Below are positions 50,409 through 59,270 of a stretch of 64,000 bases of DNA, piece by piece. The DNA is from G963677485 sp942492855. GTDB taxonomy: Bacteria > Armatimonadota > HRBIN16. The stretch is from NCBI GenBank assembly GCA_942492855.1, contig OW818647.1, forward strand, positions 1,178,001 to 1,242,000, given 5' to 3'. The translations under genes were made by a program, and so were the position numbers. How positions within the stretch are numbered: the stretch's first letter is position 1; every line of letters begins with the position of its first letter. The notes beneath the pieces are model-generated. The model was not told where the DNA came from. It made no database searches and saw only the letters and a program-made list of their open reading frames with translations.

Positions 50409-52934
50409 ATGGAACTAATCCTAATGAAGACACTCATCGTATGCTTCGCTTTACCATTGCTGCTGAGCATGATCCCAAAGCAGGCCAGTGCCCAGCCTGG
50501 GATCCGTCCTACAGCCGCAGAGCAGGACATCGCCCAGACATGGGCGCAGACCAAGTTGATGGGTCAGATGCCGGTAAAAACAGTGCAGCCCCACATCCAG
50601 GTCATCCGAAACAACGACCCGGTGCAGCTCAACGGCCGTCACGGGAATCCATTGAACCTGAGCGGCGTGAAATACACCAAAGGTCTGTATTGCCACGCCG
50701 TCAGCCGGGTGATCATACACCTTGGCAAGCCGGCAAAGTCTTTCAGTGCAGTGGTGGGCGTGGACAGCAATGAGCAGACCCTGCCGGTGAAAGGCTCTGT
50801 CCACTTCGTGGTCTCTGTGGGAGAGAAGCAGCTCTACTCCTCGCCGCTCATGCGGGAGGGTATGCCAGGTCTACCGGTGAGTGTTGCTCTGAACGGAGCC
50901 ATTGATTTCGTCCTTGACGTAGACGACGGCGGTGATGGCATCGCCTGTGATCAGGCCGACTGGGCGGACGCGAAGGTCGAGATGGCCGATGGTCAGACCA
51001 TCTGGCTGGGAGAAATCCCGATGGATGACCAGCAGCAGATTATGACCACGGAACCGCCGTTCTCCTTTATATATAATGGTAAGCCTTCGTCGGAGCTTCT
51101 GGCGGTTTGGCCGGCCAAACGTGGCACCAAAAAGCTGGACAGCCAGCGTACCCAGCACACCGTAGAGTATGCCGATCCCAACAGCGGCTTAAGGGTGCTT
51201 TGTGAGGGCATCAGCTACACTGACTACCCCGCCATTGAGTGGGTGATCAAATTCCGCAACGATGGCGGCAGTGACACGGGCATCCTGGAAAACATCCAGG
51301 CGATAAACCTGCCTGTGGGTGGGTTTGGAGCAGCTCCCGTCTCCGTCCACAGCACACCGGGCACGACCGTGCAGGCCACAGACTTCCAGCCCACCGTCAA
51401 CCCGTTAGCCAAGGGTTCCAAACAGACCTATGCCCCAACGGATGGTCGTCCTTGCGCCGCTGCCTGGCCGTATTACAACCTCAACAGCTCCTCCGGCGGT
51501 GTCATACTCGCCATCGGGTGGCCTGGTCAGTGGCAAGCTGACTTCGTGCGGGGCGATGATGGCGCGGTGCAGATCACCGCTGGTCAGCAACTCACGCATA
51601 TGAAGCTGAAGCCGGGCGAATCGGTGCGTACTCCGCTCATCGCCATGCTGTTCTACCGCGGCGAATGGCTGCGTTCGCAGAACCTGTGGCGCCGATGGAT
51701 GCTGGATCACAACCTGCCGCGTGTGGAGGGCAAGCTGCCCACACCGCAGTTCACGCCTTGCAGCTCCCACCAATTTGCCGAGATGACACAAGCCGATGAG
51801 GCCAGCCAGAAGTTGTTCATCGACGGCTACATCAAGGCCGGTATGAAGCCCGACTACTGGTGGATGGATGCTGGCTGGTATCCCTGCGATGGTAACTGGC
51901 CCAAAACCGGTACCTGGGAAGTCGATAAAAAGCGCTTCCCCAACGGGCTTCGGGCAGTCAGTGATTACGCCCACCCCAAAGGCGTCAAGATCATTGTCTG
52001 GTTTGAGCCGGAGCGTGTTTACCAGGACACTTGGTTGACCGACAACCACCCAGAGTGGCTCCTCACACCCAACCCGGCCACCGACGGCAACCCTTCCAAA
52101 GCGCAGACCCAGTTGTTCAACCTGGGCAACCCAGAGGCCTGGAACTGGCTGACTAACCACATAGACGGATTGATCAAGAGTGAGGGCATCGACCTCTACC
52201 GGCAGGACTACAACGTGGGCCCTCTGGGCTTCTGGCGTAGCAACGACGCAGCCGACCGGCAAGGCATCACCGAGAACCACTACGTCACAGGCTACCTGGC
52301 CTATTGGGATGAGCTCCGCCGGCGCAATCCGAAGATGTGGATCGACTCTTGCGCTTCGGGAGGTCACCGCAATGACCTGGAGACGATGCGGCGATCCGTT
52401 CCTCTGCTTCGCAGCGACTACTTGTTCGAGCCAAACTCGCAGCAGGCGCACACCTACGGACTGGCCTTGTGGCTGCCATACTTCGGCACTGGTACCAAAT
52501 CACCCGATGCTTACAGCATCCGCAGCATGATGACCCTGAATATCATCGGCTGCTGGGATATCCGCAGCGACCAGATGGACAAAAAGATGATCGCCAAACT
52601 GCTAAACCAGTGGCGTGAAGTCTCAGGTGAGATGCTGGGTGACTACTACCCGCTTACCAACTACTCGTTGTCCGCGGGCGACTGGATGGGCTGGCAGTTC
52701 TACAGTCCTGAGAAGGGCACTGGCCTGGTGCAGATATTCCGCCGCAGCCAGTCACCTTACATCAGCGCGAACATGCAGCTTCAGGGGCTGGAGCCTGAGG
52801 CGCAGTACGCCGTCCGCAATGTAGATACAGGGCGCGTGCTCCGCAAATCCGGCAAGGTGTTGATGGGTGAAGGGTTGCCTGTGAACATCAAGCAGATGCC
52901 TGGCACGGCGTGGTATAGCATCAAGCGGATGTAA
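50409..52934 (+). CDS. Secreted alpha-galactosidase, GH36 with N-terminal NPCBM domain
   Basis: Releases alpha-linked galactose. In 841 residues the signal peptide runs to about residue 28 (KQASAQ). An NPCBM-type binding domain (about 45-200) has GLYCHAVSRVIIHLGKPAKS and VDVDDGGDG-like turns. The GH36 sandwich and barrel follow. The barrel shows WWMDAGWYPC, the nucleophile D600 in YRQDYNVGP, and the acid/base D670 in LLRSDYLFE. The GGGGGAG box eight bases upstream fixes the ATG at 50409, not the earlier in-frame codons. A hairpin at 52947 follows. The NPCBM domain in front of a galactosidase is common for enzymes acting on galactosylated polymers. Confidence 0.95.
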   Translation: MELILMKTLIVCFALPLLLSMIPKQASAQPGIRPTAAEQDIAQTWAQTKLMGQMPVKTVQPHIQVIRNNDPVQLNGRHGNPLNLSGVKYTKGLYCHAVSRVIIHLGKPAKSFSAVVGVDSNEQTLPVKGSVHFVVSVGEKQLYSSPLMREGMPGLPVSVALNGAIDFVLDVDDGGDGIACDQADWADAKVEMADGQTIWLGEIPMDDQQQIMTTEPPFSFIYNGKPSSELLAVWPAKRGTKKLDSQRTQHTVEYADPNSGLRVLCEGISYTDYPAIEWVIKFRNDGGSDTGILENIQAINLPVGGFGAAPVSVHSTPGTTVQATDFQPTVNPLAKGSKQTYAPTDGRPCAAAWPYYNLNSSSGGVILAIGWPGQWQADFVRGDDGAVQITAGQQLTHMKLKPGESVRTPLIAMLFYRGEWLRSQNLWRRWMLDHNLPRVEGKLPTPQFTPCSSHQFAEMTQADEASQKLFIDGYIKAGMKPDYWWMDAGWYPCDGNWPKTGTWEVDKKRFPNGLRAVSDYAHPKGVKIIVWFEPERVYQDTWLTDNHPEWLLTPNPATDGNPSKAQTQLFNLGNPEAWNWLTNHIDGLIKSEGIDLYRQDYNVGPLGFWRSNDAADRQGITENHYVTGYLAYWDELRRRNPKMWIDSCASGGHRNDLETMRRSVPLLRSDYLFEPNSQQAHTYGLALWLPYFGTGTKSPDAYSIRSMMTLNIIGCWDIRSDQMDKKMIAKLLNQWREVSGEMLGDYYPLTNYSLSAGDWMGWQFYSPEKGTGLVQIFRRSQSPYISANMQLQGLEPEAQYAVRNVDTGRVLRKSGKVLMGEGLPVNIKQMPGTAWYSIKRM

Positions 52935-52946
52935 CCATACAATCAC

Positions 52947-52979
52947 TGACCGGCGTGGGGCAAGCCTCCGCGCCGGTCA
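52947..52979 (+). terminator. Terminator-like hairpin after GH36
   Basis: gaccggcgtgggg pairs with cctccgcgccggtc, allowing G-T pairs and one mismatch, around a caag loop, 14 bases after the stop. The remaining gap to 53286 is AT-richer with no frame; CTGGAGGG stands just ahead of the next ATG. Confidence 0.6.
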
Positions 52980-53286
52980 CCCGCATCTCGATTGACGCCG
53001 TGAGCAGACACTATATCACCGCCCCATCCATCTACATGCATTTTGAACCATCACTCGAACTCTCACGTCGTACTTAGTGGGATAGTACATGGATCAACCT
53101 GTGGCAACTACAAATGGTAAGAGTGTCGTGCTGGCAAATCCGTCTAAAAATATCGGTTCCCAAAACACAGTGTCACCATCTTTGAGGCTGTCATTACTAA
53201 ATAACGATGCTGTATAGCTATCTACCCTCAAATGATATATTATTTAGAAAATACACCAAGATTCTCGACCACCCTGGAGGGACATC

Positions 53287-54228
53287 ATGAAAGCTACCAG
53301 ATTTCTGTTACCTGTGGCTCTGATGGCTATGCTGCCCCTGGCAGCTATCGCTCAAGAGGCCCCTGCCGCAACGACGGAACCGGCTGCGACTGAGGCAAAA
53401 CCTGCAGAAGCAAACGTGCGAGAGATCAACGCTGCTCTGACCGAAATGGCCGCGCAGTTTAGTGCCACCATAAAACTCGACCCAGCATTGAAGGCTGTCG
53501 TGAAGCCTGCAATGGGCTCAAAGACTTTCGAAGAGGCCCTGACCACCACCCTGAAGCCGCTTGAGAATGTTAAGTGGCGCAAGGTCTATCTGCGCGATAA
53601 AATGGCTGTGCCCGATGCACCCAAACTGGTGGCCATGGTGCGAGCCATGATGGCCATGGAAGCCAGCGGTATCATGATGCAGGAGGAGAGCGGCAACAAG
53701 ATCACCTCCTATGTCAAAGGTTATGATGTTGCCGCAGGTTATCAGGCCCAACTGCCCACGATGACACCGGCCTTCCAGACACGGCCGATATACGTTGTGT
53801 TTGCTAACACCAACACTGTGCGCGACCTCAACCAGGTTGTTTCTGAGATGAACAGCACCAATGCTGGTCAGGCCAGCCCCCAGTTAGTGGGCACTGCTGC
53901 CGCATCGCTGATGAGCTCCCTTGGCAACATGAGTGCCGATGAGCGGACGCAAGCAGGCAAAGCCATCATGAACGCTGTGGTGAGCTTGGACAGCAAGACT
54001 CGGGTGCAGTTCTTCAGTGGGCTGATGGGAAGCTTCCGTAACATGACCCCGGAAGAGCGCAGCAACCTGGGCAACACCTTCCGCAACGACCGTCAGACCG
54101 CAAAGGACCTCGGAATTAAAATGGGCGGTCCCCGGTTAGGCCCTGGAATGGGCGGCCCGCGGGGCGGTGGAGGTCAACCGCGCAAAAACGGCACCGGTGG
54201 TGAGGGAGCTAAGGGCAACAAACTGTAG
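53287..54228 (+). CDS. Secreted protein with STN-like N-terminal segment, function unknown
   Basis: Not recognised. The 313 residues start with a signal peptide to about residue 22 (AAIAQ) and an Ala/Glu/Pro-rich linker. Then INAALTEMAAQFSATIKLDP...FEEALTTTLKPLENVKW resembles the short STN fold of secretins and TonB receptors. A helical part has AMMAMEASGIMMQEE, and later NMSADERTQAGKAIMNAVVS and NMTPEERSNLGNTF, two repeat-like helices. The tail is Gly/Pro/Arg/Lys-rich (GGPRGGGGQPRKNG), like the low-complexity part of the gene at 48635. GGAGGG supports the ATG. A terminator at 54275 makes it a single-gene unit. Confidence 0.65.
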   Translation: MKATRFLLPVALMAMLPLAAIAQEAPAATTEPAATEAKPAEANVREINAALTEMAAQFSATIKLDPALKAVVKPAMGSKTFEEALTTTLKPLENVKWRKVYLRDKMAVPDAPKLVAMVRAMMAMEASGIMMQEESGNKITSYVKGYDVAAGYQAQLPTMTPAFQTRPIYVVFANTNTVRDLNQVVSEMNSTNAGQASPQLVGTAAASLMSSLGNMSADERTQAGKAIMNAVVSLDSKTRVQFFSGLMGSFRNMTPEERSNLGNTFRNDRQTAKDLGIKMGGPRLGPGMGGPRGGGGQPRKNGTGGEGAKGNKL

Positions 54229-54274
54229 GTCATGCGTTACTCTCGGTAACTACCTGTCAACGGACGAAATTTAC

Positions 54275-54310
54275 GAAAGGCGGATCAACCATTTGGCTGA
54301 TCCGCCTTTC
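54275..54310 (+). terminator. Rho-independent terminator
   Basis: Perfect 13-base stem gaaaggcggatca / tgatccgcctttc with a ten-base loop. The A/T-rich base of the stem provides the tract, followed by tcggtt. Confidence 0.8.
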
Positions 54311-54408
54311 TCGGTTATGATATGGGTAAGCACATACCCGTGCTGATACGGCAGCCCAGGCTGTAACTGATACAAGGGGCGCCCCTTGTGGGCGCCCTAA
54401 TCTTGTCC

Positions 54409-54436
54409 GTAGGGGCGACCGGCCGGTCGCCCCTAC
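54409..54436. repeat. Perfect 28-base palindrome
   Basis: gtaggggcgaccgg joined directly to its complement ccggtcgcccctac. A related pair, gtaggggca / tgcccctac, is at 14553-14624. It lies in the leader of the Gfo/Idh fusion gene, 41 bases before the start. Confidence 0.8.
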
Positions 54437-54476
54437 AACCAAAACTTACAAGAACCAACCATCTCAGGAGAAGCAG

Positions 54477-56462
54477 ATGAAACGAATACGCTGGGGAATT
54501 ATCAGTACCGGGAGCATCGCTAAGCGGTTTGCTCAATCACTCGCCCTCACCGAATCCGGAAATCTGGTCGCGGTCGCGAGTCGAACACTGGAGGCGGCCG
54601 AACGGTTTGTGGCCGACTATCCAGACGTGAAGACCTATGCCGGGTACCAGACGCTGCTGGATGACCCCGAGGTCGATGCCGTCTACGTGGCGACACCGCA
54701 TCCGATGCACGCCGAATGGGCCATCAAGGCCGCGCGGGCCGGTAAGCACATACTGTGTGAGAAGCCGCTCAGCATCAACCTGCCTGAAGCGCAGGAGATG
54801 GTGGAGGAGGCACGTCTTGCCGGAGTGGTGCTGATGGAGGCGTTCATGTATCGCTGCCATCCGCAGACCGCGCAGGTGGTGGAGCTCATTAAGTCCGGTG
54901 CCATCGGTGAGGTCCGGCACATCATCTCGAGTTTCGGCTTTCAGTGCAACGGCGATGAGAATAGCCGGTTGCTGGCCGCCAGCTTGGGCGGAGGCGGCAT
55001 CCTGGACGTGGGCTGCTACGCGATGAGCATGGCCAGACTGGTGGCAGGTGCCGCCGTAGGACAACCTTATGCCGACCCACTGGAGCTGAAGGCGGTGGGG
55101 CATATCGGCCATGCCGGTACCGATGAGTGGAGCTGCGCTGTGGCTTCTTTCCCTAACGGCATCACCGCGGAACTGAGCTGTGCGGTGAACGCACGGATGC
55201 CTAGTGAGGTGACCATCATCGGCAGTCTTGGGCGGATTCATGTGATGAGCCCCTGGTTCTGCAACCATACCCATTTTGAGCTGGTTAAGCCCGACGGCAC
55301 CATCGAGCCCCAAGCTATCCCGCAAGGATTGAACCCCTACACCCTGGAGGCGGAGGTGATGGCCCGCCGGATCGCTGGCGATGCCGACGACACCCAGGCG
55401 CCGACCACTGCTGATACCTTGAGCAACCTGCGAGCACTGGACATGTGGCGACACCAGATCGGGCTGCAGTATCCGCACGAACGCATGACCGCGGACTGGC
55501 CAACGGCTGACCGAGAGCCCCTGACGCGCAGCCCTCAGCACAAGATGACGTATATGAAGATCCCTGGGTTGCCGATACCGGTCAGCCAGGTGGCGCTGGG
55601 CACCGATGTGCGCTACGGATTGCTGCCGCTGCCCGGGATGGCGGTGATCTACGACACCTTCTTCCGAAATGGCGGGAACCTGTATGACACCGCGCATATC
55701 TATCAGAACGGCTTGAGCGAGCAGGTGCTGGGTCAGTGGATCAAAATGCGCGGCATCCGCGAGCAGGTGTGTATACTTGGCAAAGGCGCGCATACCCCGT
55801 GGACCAACCCGGAAGATATGGGCACGCAGATACTGGAGAGCCTGGAACGGCTTCAAACCAGTTACATCGATCTGTATATGATGCACCGCGACAACCTGGA
55901 TTACCCGGTGTCTGCCTTCATGGAGGCTTTAAACAAGCACATCGATGAAGGGCGCATCCGCGCGTTTGGCGTGAGCAACTGGACGCTGGAGCGTGTGGAT
56001 GAAGCCAATGAGTATTGCGCAAAGCACGGCCTGCGCCCGATAGTGGCGGTGAGTAACCACTTCAGCCTGGCACCACTCGCAAAACCCATCGGCATGGGCT
56101 GTCTCGGTGCCAATGACGAGGAATCGGTAGCGTGGTTTACGGATCGGCAGATGCCGCTGGTGGCCTGGAGTGCTCAGGCGCGGGGCTTCTTCGACCGGCC
56201 GGATAGCCTTCTTGCCAACCCAGATTTCCTGGACACCTGGAACAACGTGGCCAACCGCGCCATGAAGAAGAGGGTGGAGAGCCTGGCTGTGGAGCTGAAT
56301 GTGACCCCCGGTGCCGTGGGGCTGGCCTGGTGTCTGCAGAGGTCGTTCCCGTGTATGCCGCTGATCGGTGCCAGCAGCAGCCGGCAGTTGCACGAGTCGC
56401 TGGCCGCCTTACGGCTGCGCCTCAGCCCGCAGCAGATGTCCTGGCTGGAGGGCGGGGATTAA
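54477..56462 (+). CDS. Gfo/Idh/MocA oxidoreductase fused to an aldo/keto reductase
   Basis: A 661-residue fusion of two NAD(P)-dependent sugar oxidoreductase folds. Residues 1 to about 335 are Gfo/Idh/MocA type: dinucleotide start WGIISTGSIAKRF and catalytic-type CEKPLSIN. From about 360 an aldo/keto reductase barrel follows with the full catalytic tetrad D404, Y409 (LYDTAHIYQNG), K436 (LGKGAH) and H470 (MMHRDN). Both halves look active. There is no frameshift, and the linker (about 336-358) is short. AGGAG eight bases ahead supports the ATG. One protein oxidising and reducing in turn could epimerise or isomerise a sugar by cofactor recycling; that is inference. Confidence 0.92.
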   Translation: MKRIRWGIISTGSIAKRFAQSLALTESGNLVAVASRTLEAAERFVADYPDVKTYAGYQTLLDDPEVDAVYVATPHPMHAEWAIKAARAGKHILCEKPLSINLPEAQEMVEEARLAGVVLMEAFMYRCHPQTAQVVELIKSGAIGEVRHIISSFGFQCNGDENSRLLAASLGGGGILDVGCYAMSMARLVAGAAVGQPYADPLELKAVGHIGHAGTDEWSCAVASFPNGITAELSCAVNARMPSEVTIIGSLGRIHVMSPWFCNHTHFELVKPDGTIEPQAIPQGLNPYTLEAEVMARRIAGDADDTQAPTTADTLSNLRALDMWRHQIGLQYPHERMTADWPTADREPLTRSPQHKMTYMKIPGLPIPVSQVALGTDVRYGLLPLPGMAVIYDTFFRNGGNLYDTAHIYQNGLSEQVLGQWIKMRGIREQVCILGKGAHTPWTNPEDMGTQILESLERLQTSYIDLYMMHRDNLDYPVSAFMEALNKHIDEGRIRAFGVSNWTLERVDEANEYCAKHGLRPIVAVSNHFSLAPLAKPIGMGCLGANDEESVAWFTDRQMPLVAWSAQARGFFDRPDSLLANPDFLDTWNNVANRAMKKRVESLAVELNVTPGAVGLAWCLQRSFPCMPLIGASSSRQLHESLAALRLRLSPQQMSWLEGGD

Positions 56463-56514
56463 CCCCACCCTATTTTAACGGTTGCATCACTGCCGCGGGA
56501 TGAAATCCCTGATT

Positions 56515-56651
56515 CCGCGGCATAAATGCCACGGCTATTGATTAACAAGACTGCTGAAGCAGCCTGAGATGGCATTATATCTATCGGCACGAAGGTCCGC
56601 AGTCCGTTTCAACGGGCTTGGTGGTCAATAGCCGAGACATTTATGTCGCGG
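56515..56651. repeat. Family A palindromic element, copy 5 (with paired base changes)
   Basis: Left arm 56515-56541, right arm 56625-56651. The left arm has ggcataaatgcc where other copies have gacataaatgtc: both sides of the small internal stem changed together and remain complementary, while the pairing with the right arm was worsened. Core hairpins gactgctgaagcagcc and cagtccgtttcaacgggct. Confidence 0.85.
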
Positions 56652-56713
56652 AATCGGTGGCACACAAGCCCGTGTTAGACTGACAAGCCCCGAGGAGGGA
56701 GCCAAAAGGCTCC

Positions 56714-57532
56714 CTACCCCAATTTCTGCCAGGCGATCAGGTCGTTGATCGTCTTTTTGATATCTCTGATCTGCTCTTCGCCTGATATCTCCCGTTCGAT
56801 GATGAGATCACCATCGAAGCCAATCCGCTGCAGGCTGGCGATGAACTCCGGGAAGCGAACCTTGCCCTGTCCGGCCGGAACTTCGTGGCCAAGTTGGTCG
56901 CCGTTGGTGGGATACATCCCATCTTTCACGTGGATATTCCGCACATACTGGCCGAAAACATCAAGCGAATCTATCGGGTTCGCTTTGCCATACATGATGA
57001 GATTCGCGGGGTCCAGGTTGATGCCCAGGTTGTTGGTGCCCACCTTCTCGATAGTGCGCAGCAGCACGACGGGCGTCTCCTGACCGGTTTCAAACCAGAA
57101 GCCGATCCCGCGCTCTTCACAGTATTCGGCGATCTCCTTGATGGCAGCCACCACCGGCGGGTATTCAGGTGAGGTCATGTCCTCGGGGATGAATCCGCAG
57201 TGTGTGATGATGGCAGGCGCACCGATCCATACCGCGAAGTCGGCCCACTGCTTCAGCGCCTTCAGACGCTCCTGCCGATACTGCGGTGGCACGATGCCCA
57301 GCGTGACCGGCCCTGCGGTGAAGTTCCACTCGCCAGGTGGAGGCCATCCGGCCCACACCGCGCAGATGCGCACGTTGGCGGCGGCAGCCTCCTGCACCAC
57401 GGTTTCGGCCACCTCTTTGGTGGCCATTGTGCTGTCCCAGCAGGAGAGCTGGCAGACGTGCAGGTCCAACTGCTTCATCATATCGAAGCATCGGCCGCCG
57501 TCTAAAAGTGTATTGATGACGCCTATGTCCAT
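56714..57532 (-). CDS. Sugar phosphate isomerase/epimerase (AP endonuclease 2-like TIM barrel)
   Basis: A 272-residue TIM barrel of the xylose-isomerase-like group. Motifs NNLGINLDPANLIMYGK, RNIHVKDGMYP and the terminal DGDLIIEREI are the metal-binding Glu/Asp/His strand ends of this family. It starts with no gap after the stop of the upstream dehydrogenase (TAAATG), so the two are co-translated. In such pairs the dehydrogenase and epimerase usually act in turn on an inositol or keto-sugar; the actual substrate is unknown. Confidence 0.88.
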   Translation of the reverse strand: MDIGVINTLLDGGRCFDMMKQLDLHVCQLSCWDSTMATKEVAETVVQEAAAANVRICAVWAGWPPPGEWNFTAGPVTLGIVPPQYRQERLKALKQWADFAVWIGAPAIITHCGFIPEDMTSPEYPPVVAAIKEIAEYCEERGIGFWFETGQETPVVLLRTIEKVGTNNLGINLDPANLIMYGKANPIDSLDVFGQYVRNIHVKDGMYPTNGDQLGHEVPAGQGKVRFPEFIASLQRIGFDGDLIIEREISGEEQIRDIKKTINDLIAWQKLG

Positions 57533-58531
57533 TTATTCGGTGTTTCCTAATTTACTGACGATGAGTATCTGCTCTTCGAGTGCGAGTGCGATGCTCTCGC
57601 AGGTGCTTTCCGCTTGGATTTTGTCGTTATGCTGTCCCTTGCTCACGCAGTCAAGGAAGTAGCGCATCTCTTTTGTGTAAGCCGAAGCGGTATCGACTTC
57701 GATCGCCTTCGGTTCTGCGCCCAGCCTGCATTCGGCCAAAGTTGGGTTGGTATGGATGCTGTATTCCAGGGTGGCTTCATCGAATGTGGCTCGATACTGC
57801 ATCTTGAAGCCGCCATGATACATCCAACTGCCCACGATAGATACCGTCGTGCCGTCGTATTCCCACACCGAAATCAGATCGTCTACTCCACCGGTGATGC
57901 CGATATGACCCACCGCGTTCATCCGTTCTGGTTTGCCCAGAGCAGAGTTCACCCAGTCCACGTCGTGTACGTGCAGATCCATTAACGCGCCGCCTGATCG
58001 GTGATGATCCAGGAACCACGGCGACAGACCGTTCGCGTTGCCCATGCGCTCCATATGCAGTGAGCGGAGCTTGCCGTAGCGGCCATCATCGATGGAGGCT
58101 TTCAGATACTCATACTCGCCCCAGAAGCGCAGGCACTGCCCAACTACGAGTTGCACCTTGTTCTTGTCGCGGCTGGCGATCATTCGGTGGCAGTTCTCCA
58201 CGGTCAGCGACATCGGCTTTTCGCTGAAGGCGCTGATGCCTTTCTCCATGGCCATGATGGCGAAATCGGCATGCAGGTCGGTCGGCACTGCCAGCACCAC
58301 CGCGTCCAGCTTTTCGTGAGTCAGCATGGTGGCATAATCGGTGTAGGTGGTGCTGCCGGAGATGTCGAACTTACACTCCCCGGCGTCGATGTTGAAGGCG
58401 ACCTGCTGCATGGTCAGCGCATCGGGGTTGATATCACAAACAGCCTTGACGCACACATCGTCGAATCCAGCTAACGAGTCAGCATGGACGTGTCCCAGTG
58501 CGCCAAACCCGCAAATGGCTACATTGATCAT
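57533..58531 (-). CDS. Gfo/Idh/MocA-family oxidoreductase
   Basis: NAD(P)-dependent sugar or inositol dehydrogenase of 332 residues. The Rossmann start is VAICGFGALGHVHADSL, the conserved Lys motif appears as AFSEKPMSLTV, and WFLDHHRSGGALMDLHVHDVDW holds the catalytic-site His/Asp pair. AAGGAG is eight bases before the ATG. First gene of a two-gene unit with the epimerase. It differs clearly from the Gfo/Idh half of the fusion protein at 54477. Confidence 0.92.
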   Translation of the reverse strand: MINVAICGFGALGHVHADSLAGFDDVCVKAVCDINPDALTMQQVAFNIDAGECKFDISGSTTYTDYATMLTHEKLDAVVLAVPTDLHADFAIMAMEKGISAFSEKPMSLTVENCHRMIASRDKNKVQLVVGQCLRFWGEYEYLKASIDDGRYGKLRSLHMERMGNANGLSPWFLDHHRSGGALMDLHVHDVDWVNSALGKPERMNAVGHIGITGGVDDLISVWEYDGTTVSIVGSWMYHGGFKMQYRATFDEATLEYSIHTNPTLAECRLGAEPKAIEVDTASAYTKEMRYFLDCVSKGQHNDKIQAESTCESIALALEEQILIVSKLGNTE

Positions 58532-58647
58532 TAGGAAGCTCCTTACCCACGGTAGATATTAATAACACTTGTATTATGCCCTTTTCGGGCGCAGTTGGGG
58601 AGGGGTGGGGCGGCTAATACCGCCAGTTTTCATGGCGGACGGGAATT

Positions 58648-59046
58648 CTATAATGGCCGGGTGCCCTTGCATACCGGATAGGCTGTGCATCCCCAGAACT
58701 GTGATCCTGCGCGGGCTCCGGAGCGAGCGGTGCGAAGCACCATGGCTTTTCCGCAACTTGGGCAATCGGGAGGTGTCGCGGCTGCAAGGTTAAGCACATT
58801 GGTATGATTCTCTTGGTTCCGCTGGCGATCTCGCTCCACGAACCTGGCAGCGGCTAATACTTCGCTGTAGCCGCCATCTTGGATGAACTGATCCTCAAGG
58901 GTCTTAAGCTGATGGTCAAGCAGGTAGGTCGCCTGGTAGATCAGGCAGATCAGGGTGTTTGCGACTACGGTGGGTTCCACATGCGTTATCCACTGGCTGT
59001 AGGGGCCAAAAGGGTCCGGCATAACCCTGTTTGCGTCACTGTTCAT
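58648..59046 (-). CDS. Four-helix-bundle suffix domain protein with C4 zinc finger (probably truncated)
   Basis: The 132 residues match the C-terminal part of the four-helix-bundle-suffix family. NTLICLIYQATYLLDHQL and DGGYSEVLAAARFVERD are followed by a topoisomerase-type C4 zinc finger, CPSCGKAM...FWGCTAYPVCKGT. The usual N-terminal S23-like helical part is missing, so the gene may have lost its head. Its ATG stands one base after the stop of an hsdS remnant (TGATATG), which fits its known habit of sitting in type I restriction operons. Whether the short form folds or works is unknown. Confidence 0.75.
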   Translation of the reverse strand: MNSDANRVMPDPFGPYSQWITHVEPTVVANTLICLIYQATYLLDHQLKTLEDQFIQDGGYSEVLAAARFVERDRQRNQENHTNVLNLAAATPPDCPSCGKAMVLRTARSGARAGSQFWGCTAYPVCKGTRPL

Positions 59047-59047
59047 A

Positions 59048-59270
59048 TCAAACGAATCTTTCTGTCAGCAGTTCCTGCATCATGCCTTGCTGCAGGTCAC
59101 GGGTCTTATCGCGCTTTTTCACCAGCGCGTCGATTTGAGTGTCCATATCTGAGAGCACAGAGGCCAGTCCTGTCGGTCCAGTCACCCAGAAAGTGGTAGC
59201 CAAGTTGCTCGCGAAACAACGCGATCACATGATCCTGCGTGGCCCGCTTAGAATGACCAACTGTCATCAT
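59048..59270 (-). pseudogene. Type I restriction scar: hsdR head joined to hsdS tail
   Basis: From ATG 59270, which overlaps the previous stop as ATGA, the frame reads TVGHSKRATQDHVIALFREQ and LGYHFLGDWTDR, the N-terminus of HsdR, for about 34 codons. At about 59169 the HsdR text stops. In another frame the sequence continues as SVLSDMDTQIDALVKKRDK and QGMMQELLTERFV then TGA at 59048, the conserved C-terminus of HsdS. A deletion has evidently removed nearly all of hsdR and the body of a specificity gene and fused the ends out of frame. Neither piece can work. Recognition rests on conserved motif wording. Confidence 0.85.
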
